Origin: an uncultured Clostridia bacterium
Lineage (GTDB): Bacteria; Bacillota; Clostridia; TANB77; CAG-508
NCBI GenBank assembly: GCA_944386375.1
Contig: CALXAW010000040.1
Span: forward strand, 1 to 11,175
DNA: 11,175 nucleotides
Reading direction: 5' to 3'
In this document: positions 1 to 6,076 of the stretch, in pieces
Position numbering within the stretch: the stretch's first letter is position 1
How the letters are laid out: the number at the start of each line of letters is the position of its first letter
The notes under the pieces: generated by a model
Seen by the model: only the letters and a program-made list of their open reading frames with translations
Told to the model about the DNA's origin: nothing
Databases searched by the model: none
Program-made: the position numbers and the translations under genes

Positions 1-114
1 CATATTCACTTTTCTTTTAAATTTAGATTTAAAATCTAGAAATAATATTTTGACTAAATTTTTTACTTGTTAAAAATCAAAATCTCTTAGAAGTTAACTT
101 TCTATTAAATGATT
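1..114 (-). other. Leader region of the next leftward gene
   Basis: This A+T-rich stretch contains no gene. It lies downstream of the promoter at 121-149 and would be the transcribed leader of a gene that starts at or beyond the left edge. The last three bases (3 to 1) read ATG on the minus strand and could be that gene's start, but only a weak ribosome site (AAAGTGA) precedes it. Small inverted repeats are visible, for example at 24-38 (stem TAGATT) and a quasi-palindrome around 89-103 centred on GTTAAC. None matches a riboswitch that I can recognise. Confidence 0.35.
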
Positions 115-120
115 TTATTT

Positions 121-149
121 ATTTTACCATTTTATGTATTTTATGTCAA
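121..149 (-). promoter_or_regulatory. Strong sigma-A type promoter reading out of the window
   Basis: On the minus strand there is a perfect -35 box TTGACA (149-144), a 17-base spacer and a -10 box TAAAAT (126-121) with one mismatch to TATAAT. A TGG just upstream of the -10 box adds an extended -10 element. Transcription would start near position 114 and run leftward, so this promoter serves a gene outside the window and not gpr. Assignment to the housekeeping sigma factor follows from the consensus match; the target gene cannot be seen. Confidence 0.8.
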
Positions 150-190
150 TACATTTTATAATTTTTTTTAATTTGTTGGAACGTAGCGAC

Positions 191-229
191 TTCTGGTATA
201 GGAAAAATCGAATTTTTCCTATACCAGAA
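191..229. repeat. Perfect 18-bp palindromic hairpin
   Basis: Positions 191-208 and 212-229 are perfect reverse complements around a three-base loop (CGA at 209-211). The stem begins TTCTGGTATAGG. There is no T-tract on either side, so it is not a textbook intrinsic terminator. It is the second of two consecutive hairpins downstream of gpr and lies between that gene and the promoter at 121-149. It may help end transcription, protect the 3' end of the gpr mRNA, or be a dispersed palindromic repeat. Confidence 0.6.
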
Positions 230-231
230 CA

Positions 232-268
232 GAGCACACAATTTTGCTAAAGCTAAAATTGTGTGCTC
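232..268 (-). terminator. Hairpin just after gpr, possible terminator
   Basis: A 14-bp perfect stem (232-245 with 255-268, starting GAGCACACAATTTT) closes over a nine-base loop in which GC/GC can add two more pairs. It starts 13 bases past the gpr stop codon, where a terminator is expected, but no U-tract follows: the next bases on the minus strand are TGTTCTGG, leading straight into the second hairpin. The position suggests transcript termination or 3'-end protection; the missing U-tract lowers confidence. Confidence 0.45.
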
Positions 269-281
269 CTTTCTAGGCTTG

Positions 282-1218
282 TTATAAGCTTAAGTTAATT
301 CCTCTTGCTACTACACTACTCATATTTTCTATTAAGCCATCTATTTCTTTTGGTGTTACAATAAAATTAAAATCCTTTGGAAGTAATGCTTCTTTTATTT
401 CTTCATAATTATCTTGCTCTTTTAACTTATTTAAATAATCATTTGACTTTGCCTCATCTTGAAGTTTTTCTATAAAAACATCTATACAATCATTTACAAG
501 TACTGCAGTTTCTACAACTGTAGGAATGCCGGATTGCCACAACCGGTATATTTAGCGTGTTTTTACTTATTTCTTTTCTAGCATTACCTACACCTGCACC
601 AGGAACAATACCTGTATCTGATATTTGTATTGTACTACTTATTCTTTCTATACTCCTTGATGCTAATGCATCTATTACAATTAAAAGCTTTGGTTTTATA
701 TTATCTACTATACCTTTTAGTATTTCTATTGTTTCTATTCCTGTTGTACCAAGCACTCCTGGAGAAATTGCACTTACTTCTCTTGTTCCTTCTTCTACAT
801 ATTGTGGAAGATAATTTATTAAATGCCTTGTTATATCTATGTCATTTATTACTTTTGGTCCTAGGCTATCTGGAGTTACATATATATTGCCTAACCCGAC
901 TACTAAAATTGGCCCTTGCCTGTCTGTGTGCAAGTCTAATATTGGAACCAATTCTTTAGATAATGTTTCTGCTGCTTTTTGGATATCTTCTTCTGTTGCA
1001 ATTTTTAGCTGTTTTACATCTACTGTAATATAATTTCCCTTTGGCTTTCCTATTGCCTTTTCGCCCGCTTCGTTTGTTACTTTTACTCTAGATACTTTTA
1101 GTTTTTCGTTTATTTCTTCTTCTTCTGTTTCTATCCCATCTACTTCGTTTTCTATATTATTTGCTTTTTTATATAAATCTCTTCTTTCTAATGCTAAATC
1201 TGTTCTAAAATTATACAC
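282..1218 (-). pseudogene. gpr: GPR germination protease, split by a one-base frameshift
   Basis: GPR is the aspartic-type endopeptidase that degrades the small acid-soluble spore proteins during germination; it is made in the forespore as a zymogen. Translation from the GTG at 1218 gives the usual N-terminus FRTDLALE, which resembles the family's autoprocessing site, then VGLGNIYVTPDSLGP (residues 107-121) and IVIDALASRS (180-189). These hold D117 and D183, matching the two conserved catalytic Asp residues of the family. The frame stays normal to ...NIPVVAI229 and then runs 13 foreign residues to a stop. The conserved continuation GIPTVVETAVLVNDCID is in another frame, from 530 to the TAA at 282. 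Dropping one base at about 531 restores 311 residues, a normal clostridial length, ending VARGINLSL as relatives do. The absence of other damage points to a sequencing error or a very recent mutation. GTG lies 7 bases after an AGGAGG contained in a hairpin. Confidence 0.93.
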
Positions 1219-1295
1219 AAAAAAACCTCCTAATTACTAAATAATAAAGTTACTTTTTTAACTTTATTATTATTTTTAGCAATTAGAGGTTTTTT
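1219..1295 (-). terminator. Long terminator-like hairpin containing the gpr ribosome site
   Basis: The two arms (about 1259-1295 and 1219-1252) pair over roughly 30 positions. They have a one-base and a five-base bulge, one G-U pair and a six-base loop (1253-1258). On the minus strand the structure has an A-tract before it and seven U's after it (1225-1219), the signature of an intrinsic terminator ending the fhs transcript. The AGGAGG of gpr (1231-1226) sits in the 3' arm, and the U-tract exactly fills the seven-base gap to the GTG start at 1218. Folding would therefore both stop read-through and hide the gpr ribosome site. I found no convincing sigma-G promoter between fhs and gpr. Confidence 0.75.
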
Positions 1296-1313
1296 ATACT
1301 ACTTAGTATAAAA
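1292..1313 (-). repeat. Nine-bp hairpin upstream of the gpr terminator hairpin
   Basis: TTTTATACT (1292-1300) pairs perfectly with AGTATAAAA (1305-1313) around a four-base loop. It lies between the fhs stop at 1347 and the large hairpin at 1219-1295, and shares a few T bases with the base of that hairpin, so full folding of both may compete. The left arm includes TATACT on the minus strand, which resembles a -10 box, but no good -35 box lies 16-18 bases upstream. Confidence 0.4.
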
Positions 1314-1346
1314 GTCTTTTTGCTCCAAAGTTGCACACAAATATCT

Positions 1347-3008
1347 CTAAAAAATTCCAATTATATTTTCGTTTTCGTCTATGTCTATTTTTTCTGCAGC
1401 TGGGTTACTTGGCAAGCCTGGCATTGTATATATTTTTCCACATAATACTACTATAAATCCTGCTCCTGCCTTTAGTTCTACATCTCTTACTGTAATAGAA
1501 AATGGTTCTTTACATTCTAAATTTTCTGGATTGTCTGAAAATGAATATTGTGTTTTTGCTATACATATTGGTAATTTATTATATCCTATTTTTTCTATAT
1601 TAGCTATATTTTCTAATGCTTCTTTTGTATAATTAACATCTTGTGCACCATAAATATTTTTAGCAACTTTTTCTATTTTTGCTTTTATGTCTTCTTCTAG
1701 ATTATATATACATTTAAATTTATTTGGATTTTCGCATAATTTTACTAATTTTTCGGCAATGTCTTTTGCTCCTATTCCTCCTTGTGCCCATCCTTCTACT
1801 AGGCTTACTGGAATATTTTTTTCTTTTAATTTATTTTGTACATATTCTAATTCTTTTTCTGTGTCTGTATTGTATCTGTTTAATGCTACTATTACATTTA
1901 AGCCATACTTATTTTTTAAATTATCTATATGTCTATATACATTGCTCATTCCGTTTTCTAATGCTTGCATATTTTCGTCTAAGATGTTTTTTATGTCTGC
2001 TCCTCCATGGTATTTTATTGCTTTTACTGTTGCAACACATACTACTGCATCTGGAGCTATGTTTATCTTTCTGCATTTTATGTCTAAAAACTTTTCTGCT
2101 CCTAAATCTGCTCCAAATCCTGCTTCTGTTACTATATAGTCACCTAGTTTTAATGCAAGCTTTGTAGCTATAATGCTATTGCAACCATGTGCTATATTTG
2201 CAAATGGTCCGCCATGAACTATACAAGGTGTATGTTCTAGGGTTTGTACCAAATTTGGTTTTAATGCATCTTTTAATAATACTGTTAGGCTTCCTTCTGC
2301 TTTTAGGTCTTTTGCATATATTGGCTTGTTTTGCTTATTATATCCTATTAAAATATTGCCTAATTTTGTTTTTAAGTCATTTATGTCTGTTGCTAAACAT
2401 AGTATTGCCATTATTTCTGATGCAACAGATATATCAAATGAATCATCTCTTGGAACAGTATTTTTTTCGCCTGCTAAACCTGTTTTTATTTTTCTTAATT
2501 GTCTATCATTTAAGTCTACACATCTTTTCCATACTACTTTTTCTATTTGTAGTTTATTTCCATTATATATATGATTGTCTATTAATGCTGATAATAAATT
2601 ATTTGCTGATGTTATTGCATGTATATCTCCTGTAAAATGAAGGTTTATGTCTTCCATTGGTGCTATTTGTGTTTTTCCTCCACCTGTTGCTCCACCTTTT
2701 ATACCAAATACTGGACCTAAAGATGGCTCTCTTAATGCTAATACAGCATTTTTGTTTATTTTGCGTAATCCGTCTGCTATTCCTATTGATACTGTAGTTT
2801 TTCCTTCGCCTAAAGGTGTTGGGTTTATTGCTGTAACTAATATTAGTTTTCCGTCTTTTTTAGTTTTTACTTTTTCATATAATTTATTTGATATTTTTGC
2901 TTTATATTTTCCATATTGCTCTATGTATTCTTCTGGTATATTTAATTTTTCTGCTATCTCTTGTATATTATTTAATTTTGTATTTCTTGCTATTTCTATA
3001 TCTGTCAC
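1347..3008 (-). CDS. fhs: Formate-tetrahydrofolate ligase
   Basis: This cytosolic enzyme (FTHFS) makes 10-formyltetrahydrofolate from formate, ATP and tetrahydrofolate, supplying one-carbon units for purines and, in acetogens, the methyl branch of the Wood-Ljungdahl pathway. From the GTG at 3008 it is 553 residues, close to the family's usual 555-560. The N-terminus TDIEIAR is typical, TPLGEGKTT (residues 64-72) is the ATP-binding loop, and the conserved blocks EPSLGPVFGIKGGATGGGK and NLHFTGDIHA follow directly. I chose this GTG because AGGAGG (3022-3017) lies eight bases upstream; a GTG three codons earlier overlaps that ribosome site. It is the last gene of the packed unit, with its ribosome site overlapping the stop of the DUF212 gene, and a terminator-like hairpin follows it. 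No other acetogenesis genes are in view, so a role beyond folate supply cannot be judged. Confidence 0.97.
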   Translation of the reverse strand: MTDIEIARNTKLNNIQEIAEKLNIPEEYIEQYGKYKAKISNKLYEKVKTKKDGKLILVTAINPTPLGEGKTTVSIGIADGLRKINKNAVLALREPSLGPVFGIKGGATGGGKTQIAPMEDINLHFTGDIHAITSANNLLSALIDNHIYNGNKLQIEKVVWKRCVDLNDRQLRKIKTGLAGEKNTVPRDDSFDISVASEIMAILCLATDINDLKTKLGNILIGYNKQNKPIYAKDLKAEGSLTVLLKDALKPNLVQTLEHTPCIVHGGPFANIAHGCNSIIATKLALKLGDYIVTEAGFGADLGAEKFLDIKCRKINIAPDAVVCVATVKAIKYHGGADIKNILDENMQALENGMSNVYRHIDNLKNKYGLNVIVALNRYNTDTEKELEYVQNKLKEKNIPVSLVEGWAQGGIGAKDIAEKLVKLCENPNKFKCIYNLEEDIKAKIEKVAKNIYGAQDVNYTKEALENIANIEKIGYNKLPICIAKTQYSFSDNPENLECKEPFSITVRDVELKAGAGFIVVLCGKIYTMPGLPSNPAAEKIDIDENENIIGIF

Positions 3009-3016
3009 ATCTAACA

Positions 3017-3022
3017 CCTCCT
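3017..3022 (-). promoter_or_regulatory. Ribosome site that fixes the fhs start
   Basis: AGGAGG at 3022-3017 is eight bases upstream of the GTG at 3008 and would overlap the alternative GTG at 3017. It also overlaps the TAG stop (3023-3021) of the preceding DUF212 gene, which suggests translational coupling. Confidence 0.8.
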
Positions 3023-3461
3023 ATGCTAATATGCCTACTACAATTCCTATTATTGCTCCTACTATTACTTGTATTGGGGTATGTCCTAATACTTCTACTA
3101 ATTTTTCAGATACTTGCCCTGTTGTAAGACCTGGTGTTTCGATTATTTTATTTAATAATTGTGCTTGTTTTCCTGCTGCTCTTCTTACTCCTGCTGCATC
3201 ATACATTACTACAAATGCAAATATTAAAGATAATGCAAATATTGGTGTATTAAATCCTTCGTTTTTTCCTATTAGTGTTGCAATTGATGTTACTACAGCA
3301 GAGTGAGAACTTGGCATTCCTCCTGCTCCAAGTATCCTTTTAAAATTAAATTTTTTTGTTGTAATTAAATCATATATTACTTTAAATAATTGGATAAAAA
3401 ACCATAATAGTAATGGTATGTATATGTATTTGTTTGTTAATATTTGATTTATTTCTTCCAC
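3021..3461 (-). CDS. Divergent PAP2 family membrane protein (DUF212, YuiD-like)
   Basis: From the GTG at 3461 this is a 146-residue membrane protein. The first hydrophobic stretch is about residues 11-32. GGMPSSHSA (47-55) and DAAGVRRAAGKQA (88-100) are the signatures of the DUF212 family, related to PAP2 acid phosphatases. A hydrophobic stretch at about 73-87 and a C-terminal one after GHTP (126-129) complete the topology. PAP2 enzymes remove phosphate from lipid or isoprenoid phosphates; for this branch (B. subtilis YuiD) the substrate is not established, so phosphatase activity is inferred. An upstream in-frame TTG at 3485 was rejected because AGGAGA (3473-3468) is placed six bases before the GTG. 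The gene takes the position where ispA, an isoprenoid synthase, follows xseB in other Bacillota. Confidence 0.9.
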   Translation of the reverse strand: MEEINQILTNKYIYIPLLLWFFIQLFKVIYDLITTKKFNFKRILGAGGMPSSHSAVVTSIATLIGKNEGFNTPIFALSLIFAFVVMYDAAGVRRAAGKQAQLLNKIIETPGLTTGQVSEKLVEVLGHTPIQVIVGAIIGIVVGILA

Positions 3462-3467
3462 AGTGCT

Positions 3468-3473
3468 TCTCCT
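3468..3473 (-). promoter_or_regulatory. Ribosome site that fixes the DUF212 start
   Basis: AGGAGA at 3473-3468 lies six bases before the GTG at 3461. The longer reading from TTG at 3485 would translate through this site and has no comparable ribosome site of its own. Confidence 0.7.
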
Positions 3474-3530
3474 ATCTGCTGGCAATGCTTTATTTTATTT
3501 TTTGCCAACTGTTCTTCTATTGTTTTTGTT

Positions 3531-3761
3531 TTATTCACTTACAAAGTTTTCTTCTTCTAGAGTTCCGTCTTTTTCTAGCAAAATAGTAATTTTCTTTTCT
3601 GCTTCTTCTAACATTTTATTACATTCTTTTGAGATTTTTATTCCTTCTTCAAATTTTGTTACAGATTCGTCTAAGTTTAGTTCTCCTTTTTCTAGCTCTG
3701 CTACTATGTTTTCTAATTTTTTTAGTTCACTTTCAAAATTTATTTTATTTTCTTTGCTCAT
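3531..3761 (-). CDS. xseB: Exodeoxyribonuclease VII small subunit
   Basis: XseB is the small subunit of exonuclease VII; several copies bind one XseA to form the cytosolic enzyme that degrades single-stranded DNA into oligonucleotides. The 76 residues are within the normal range. The family pattern is clear: FESELKKLENIVAELEKGELNLDES at residues 9-33 (key pieces LEnIV, LEkGeL, sLeeS), followed by a charged second helix EEGIKISKECNKMLEEAEKKI. The ATG overlaps the TAA of the preceding gene in a TAATG junction, so translation is probably coupled to it. No strong ribosome site is seen at the ideal distance (GTGGAT is the nearest), which supports coupling. About 70 bases separate its stop from the DUF212 start. 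Confidence 0.96.
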   Translation of the reverse strand: MSKENKINFESELKKLENIVAELEKGELNLDESVTKFEEGIKISKECNKMLEEAEKKITILLEKDGTLEEENFVSE

Positions 3762-4183
3762 TAATATCCACTTACCTCTCCATTTTCTACATTTACTTTA
3801 TACCATGCTAATACTTCTGTAGTATCTGTTCTTATTACAGATACATAATATATATTTCCTTCTTGTTTTGCAATTTGGTAATGAACAGTGTTGTCACTTG
3901 CTCCCCACATATTTTGTGCTAATGCAAGTGCTTTTTGTTCATTTGTACCTTCTACTTTTACATTTTCTTGACTACTAGTAGTATTATTATTTGTTGTAAC
4001 TTGATTTGCTGTGTTACTAGTTGGGGTATTGTTTAAATATATATTAAAAACTTCGTTAGTATTTTGGGTAGCTGGCTCATTTTCTAATTTTTGTGCCATA
4101 TATTTTTCACTGGCATAATATATTATCCCAGATGCTATTACCATTGCTATTAAAACTATTATTATTTTATGGGCTGTTGTCAA
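3761..4183 (-). CDS. Unrecognised membrane-anchored protein with PepSY-like C-terminus
   Basis: I do not recognise this 140-residue protein as a named family. It has a short basic N-terminus, one hydrophobic segment (about residues 7-24) that could be a signal anchor, an Asn/Thr/Ser-rich low-complexity stretch (about 36-80), and a compact C-terminal part of about 58 residues. That part starts with a helix (NEQKALALAQNMWG, 81-94) and continues as strands ending WYKVNVENGEVSGY. A helix followed by strands with a V-x-x-x-G-x-V ending resembles PepSY or YpmB-like domains; this is a shape judgement only. The likely topology is an extracellular C-terminus on a flexible stalk. The TTG start at 4183 is seven bases after AGGAGG (4196-4191). 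It is wedged between xseA and xseB and overlaps the xseB start by one base, though an envelope protein has no evident link to exonuclease VII. Confidence 0.85.
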   Translation of the reverse strand: MTTAHKIIIVLIAMVIASGIIYYASEKYMAQKLENEPATQNTNEVFNIYLNNTPTSNTANQVTTNNNTTSSQENVKVEGTNEQKALALAQNMWGASDNTVHYQIAKQEGNIYYVSVIRTDTTEVLAWYKVNVENGEVSGY

Positions 4184-4190
4184 TTTAATT

Positions 4191-4196
4191 CCTCCT
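4191..4196 (-). promoter_or_regulatory. Ribosome site supporting a TTG start
   Basis: AGGAGG at 4196-4191 is seven bases before the TTG at 4183. The nearby upstream ATG is in another frame and runs into a TGA at once, so TTG is the best start for the small membrane protein. Confidence 0.7.
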
Positions 4197-4221
4197 TTTG
4201 CATAATTTAATTTTATATATG

Positions 4222-5409
4222 CTATAATACTTTAGCCTTTTTGTTTCCGTCAAAAAATCTTAAATCTATTTGCTCTCCAGATTTAATGTTTTTTGCACTT
4301 TTTATTATGTTTCCATCTAGCTCAGCTAAACAATATCCTCTCGTTAAAGTTTTTAATGGACTTAGTGTGTCAAGTTTTGTAACTAGTTTTATATAATTTG
4401 TTTTTTTGTCTTTGTAAATTATGTTTATTCTGTTTTCTAGCATTTTTGTGTATGAGTCTATTTTTAAATAATTGTCATTTATTCTTTTTGTTGGGTCTTT
4501 AAATACACTACTAGACATTATTTTTTCATATTTTAGCCTGGTTAATTCTAATTTCTTTTTTAATGATATTCGTAGTCTTTTTTTGTATGTATTTATTTTG
4601 TCTTTTATATCAAATATGTCTGGTACAGCGAGTTCTGCGGCTGCTGATGGTGTTGGTGCTCTAAGGTCTGCTACAAAGTCTGCTATTGTAAAGTCTGTTT
4701 CGTGTCCTACTGCAGATATAATTGGGATTTCTGACTCATATATTGCATGTGCTACTACTTCTTCGTTAAATGGCCACAAGTCTTCTAATGAACCACCACC
4801 TCTGGCTACTATTATTACATCTGCTAGTTTATTTTCATTCATTATTTTTATTGCTTCTGCTATTTTGTTGCAAGCTCCTTCTCCTTGAACTGGTACTGGT
4901 AATAAACGTATATATACATTTGGGTTCCTTCTTGTTGATACATTTATTATGTCTCTTATTACTGCACCTGTTTGTGATGTTAGCACTCCTATTACTTTTG
5001 GCATTATTGGTATCTTTTTTTTGTGTGAAGTGTCAAATAATCCTTCTTTTTCTAATCTTTTTTTTACTTCTTCGTATTTTGCATATAAGTCTCCTATTCC
5101 GTCTTGCTTCATTGCTTTTACATATATTTGGTATGTTCCTCCTTTTTCGAAAACAGACACACTACCAAAAACCATTACTTCTGTTCCATCTTTTGGCTCA
5201 AATTTTAGCCTTTCTGTGTAGTTTTTAAACATTACACATTTTACAATTGCATTTTCGTCTTTTAATGTAAAATAAAGATGTCCAGAATAATGGTTTTTAA
5301 AATTAGAGATTTCGCCTTTTACTATAATGTTTGTTAATGCTTCATCTTGCTCGAATTTCTCTTTTATATATTTATTTAACTCTGTTACAGTTACTGTATT
5401 ATATTCCAT
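4222..5409 (-). CDS. xseA: Exodeoxyribonuclease VII large subunit
   Basis: XseA is the catalytic subunit of exonuclease VII, which degrades single-stranded DNA from both ends and takes part in repair. Residues 1-100 form the OB-fold that binds single-stranded DNA (VTELNKYIKEKFE, IVKGEISNF, GHLYFTLKDE). The catalytic domain follows, with IGVLTSQTGAVIRDI (140-154), the signature ARGGGSLEDLWPFNEE (202-217) and GHETDFTIADFVADLRAPTPSAAAEL starting at residue 235 (conserved H, D and T residues). The helical C-terminal part is shorter than in B. subtilis (395 residues here against about 448), mainly in the coiled-coil arm where XseB binds. The ATG at 5409 is three bases past the nusB stop, with GGAGA just upstream inside nusB, so the two genes are probably translationally coupled. 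xseB lies one gene downstream. Confidence 0.97.
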   Translation of the reverse strand: MEYNTVTVTELNKYIKEKFEQDEALTNIIVKGEISNFKNHYSGHLYFTLKDENAIVKCVMFKNYTERLKFEPKDGTEVMVFGSVSVFEKGGTYQIYVKAMKQDGIGDLYAKYEEVKKRLEKEGLFDTSHKKKIPIMPKVIGVLTSQTGAVIRDIINVSTRRNPNVYIRLLPVPVQGEGACNKIAEAIKIMNENKLADVIIVARGGGSLEDLWPFNEEVVAHAIYESEIPIISAVGHETDFTIADFVADLRAPTPSAAAELAVPDIFDIKDKINTYKKRLRISLKKKLELTRLKYEKIMSSSVFKDPTKRINDNYLKIDSYTKMLENRINIIYKDKKTNYIKLVTKLDTLSPLKTLTRGYCLAELDGNIIKSAKNIKSGEQIDLRFFDGNKKAKVL

Positions 5410-5412
5410 TTA

Positions 5413-5823
5413 TTATTCTCCAATTTCTTTTATAACACTTGCTAATACTCCATTTATAAATTTTTTAGATGATTCTTCTCCATATTTTTTTGCAAGCTCT
5501 ATTACTTCATTTATTGCTACTTTATATGGAATATTTTTATATTTTATTTCATATATTGCAAGTTTTAATAGACTTAAATCTATTTTAGAAATTCTTTCTA
5601 GTTGCCAATCAGCTTTTAGATTTTTTTCTATTAATTTGTTTATTTCTTCTACGTTTAAGTTAATTCCTTTTATTATATCTTCTATATATTCAATTGCTTT
5701 TTTGTCTGTTATATTGTTATTTTCTATATATAATTCTATTTGTTCTTGTAAGTCTTTTTCTCTTTGTATTTCTAAACTATATATAAGTTTAAATGTTAAT
5801 TCTCTAACAGCTGATCTATTCAT
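5413..5823 (-). CDS. nusB: Transcription antitermination factor NusB
   Basis: NusB binds boxA RNA together with NusE (ribosomal protein S10) and promotes antitermination during rRNA transcription. The 136 residues match the family's usual 130-145. The start RSAVRELTFKLIYSLEI corresponds to the RR-AREla-q-LY pattern, and the C-terminal half has ADWQLERISKIDLSLLKLAIYEI and the conserved AINEVIELAKKYG followed by FINGVLASV, the classic NusB ending. AAAGGA lies about eight bases before the ATG at 5823. It follows the DUF2273 gene by 18 bases and precedes xseA by 3 bases. Linkage of an Asp23-type gene, nusB and xseA is known from Bacillus (yqhY-nusB-folD-xseA-xseB); here folD is missing. Confidence 0.97.
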   Translation of the reverse strand: MNRSAVRELTFKLIYSLEIQREKDLQEQIELYIENNNITDKKAIEYIEDIIKGINLNVEEINKLIEKNLKADWQLERISKIDLSLLKLAIYEIKYKNIPYKVAINEVIELAKKYGEESSKKFINGVLASVIKEIGE

Positions 5824-5841
5824 TTTTGCTTCCTTTCTATG

Positions 5842-6045
5842 CTACATTCTATCAATAAATTTTTTTAATTTTTCTTTTACATCATATTTGTTTTGTTGTA
5901 TATAATTTCCTACAAATGCACATATACCAATTATTATAATAGCCATTATTAAGTCATCAAGTCTTGTTAATATTATTAGTATTGCTACTATAACTCCAAT
6001 TATTGCACCTCTATAGGTTTTTATAAAGTTTTTTAGCTCTTCCAT
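5842..6045 (-). CDS. Small membrane protein, DUF2273 family
   Basis: This 67-residue protein has two hydrophobic segments (about residues 13-27 and 32-49) linked by TRLDD, and a basic C-terminal tail (KYDVKEKLKKFIDRM). That layout, and its place beside Asp23 and AmaP genes, fits the DUF2273 family, small membrane proteins of the Asp23/Gls24 envelope-stress cluster. A role in anchoring or modulating the Asp23 complex is inferred from context; the biochemical function is unknown. The ATG at 6045 is preceded by AAAGGA at an unusually long gap of about 11 bases, so it may be weakly translated by itself. An 18-bp hairpin (6077-6118) lies between it and amaP. Confidence 0.88.
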   Translation of the reverse strand: MEELKNFIKTYRGAIIGVIVAILIILTRLDDLIMAIIIIGICAFVGNYIQQNKYDVKEKLKKFIDRM

Positions 6046-6076
6046 TTTTTTATCATTCCTTTCGCCTGGTAGTAAA

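Noticed and set aside
520..545. Programmed ribosomal frameshift in gpr
   Set aside because: No recognised slippery site is present, the hairpin overlaps the shift point and is not downstream of it, and GPR is not known to need frameshifting.
557..814. Open frames on the plus strand across gpr, fhs, xseA and the debranching gene
   Set aside because: They run opposite to strongly conserved genes, are rich in Leu, Phe, Ser and Tyr as expected from antisense of A+T-rich coding DNA, and lack ribosome sites.
3474..3515. Short inverted repeat TGGCAA/TTGCCA between xseB and the DUF212 gene as a terminator
   Set aside because: Only six pairs with a long A+T loop and no U-tract; the downstream genes have no clear promoter of their own.
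6043..6056. Tiny ATG frame with an A7 run overlapping the DUF2273 start, as a -1 frameshift or slippage start
   Set aside because: The first ATG directly abuts the ribosome site and would code only seven residues; nothing beyond an A-run supports slippage.
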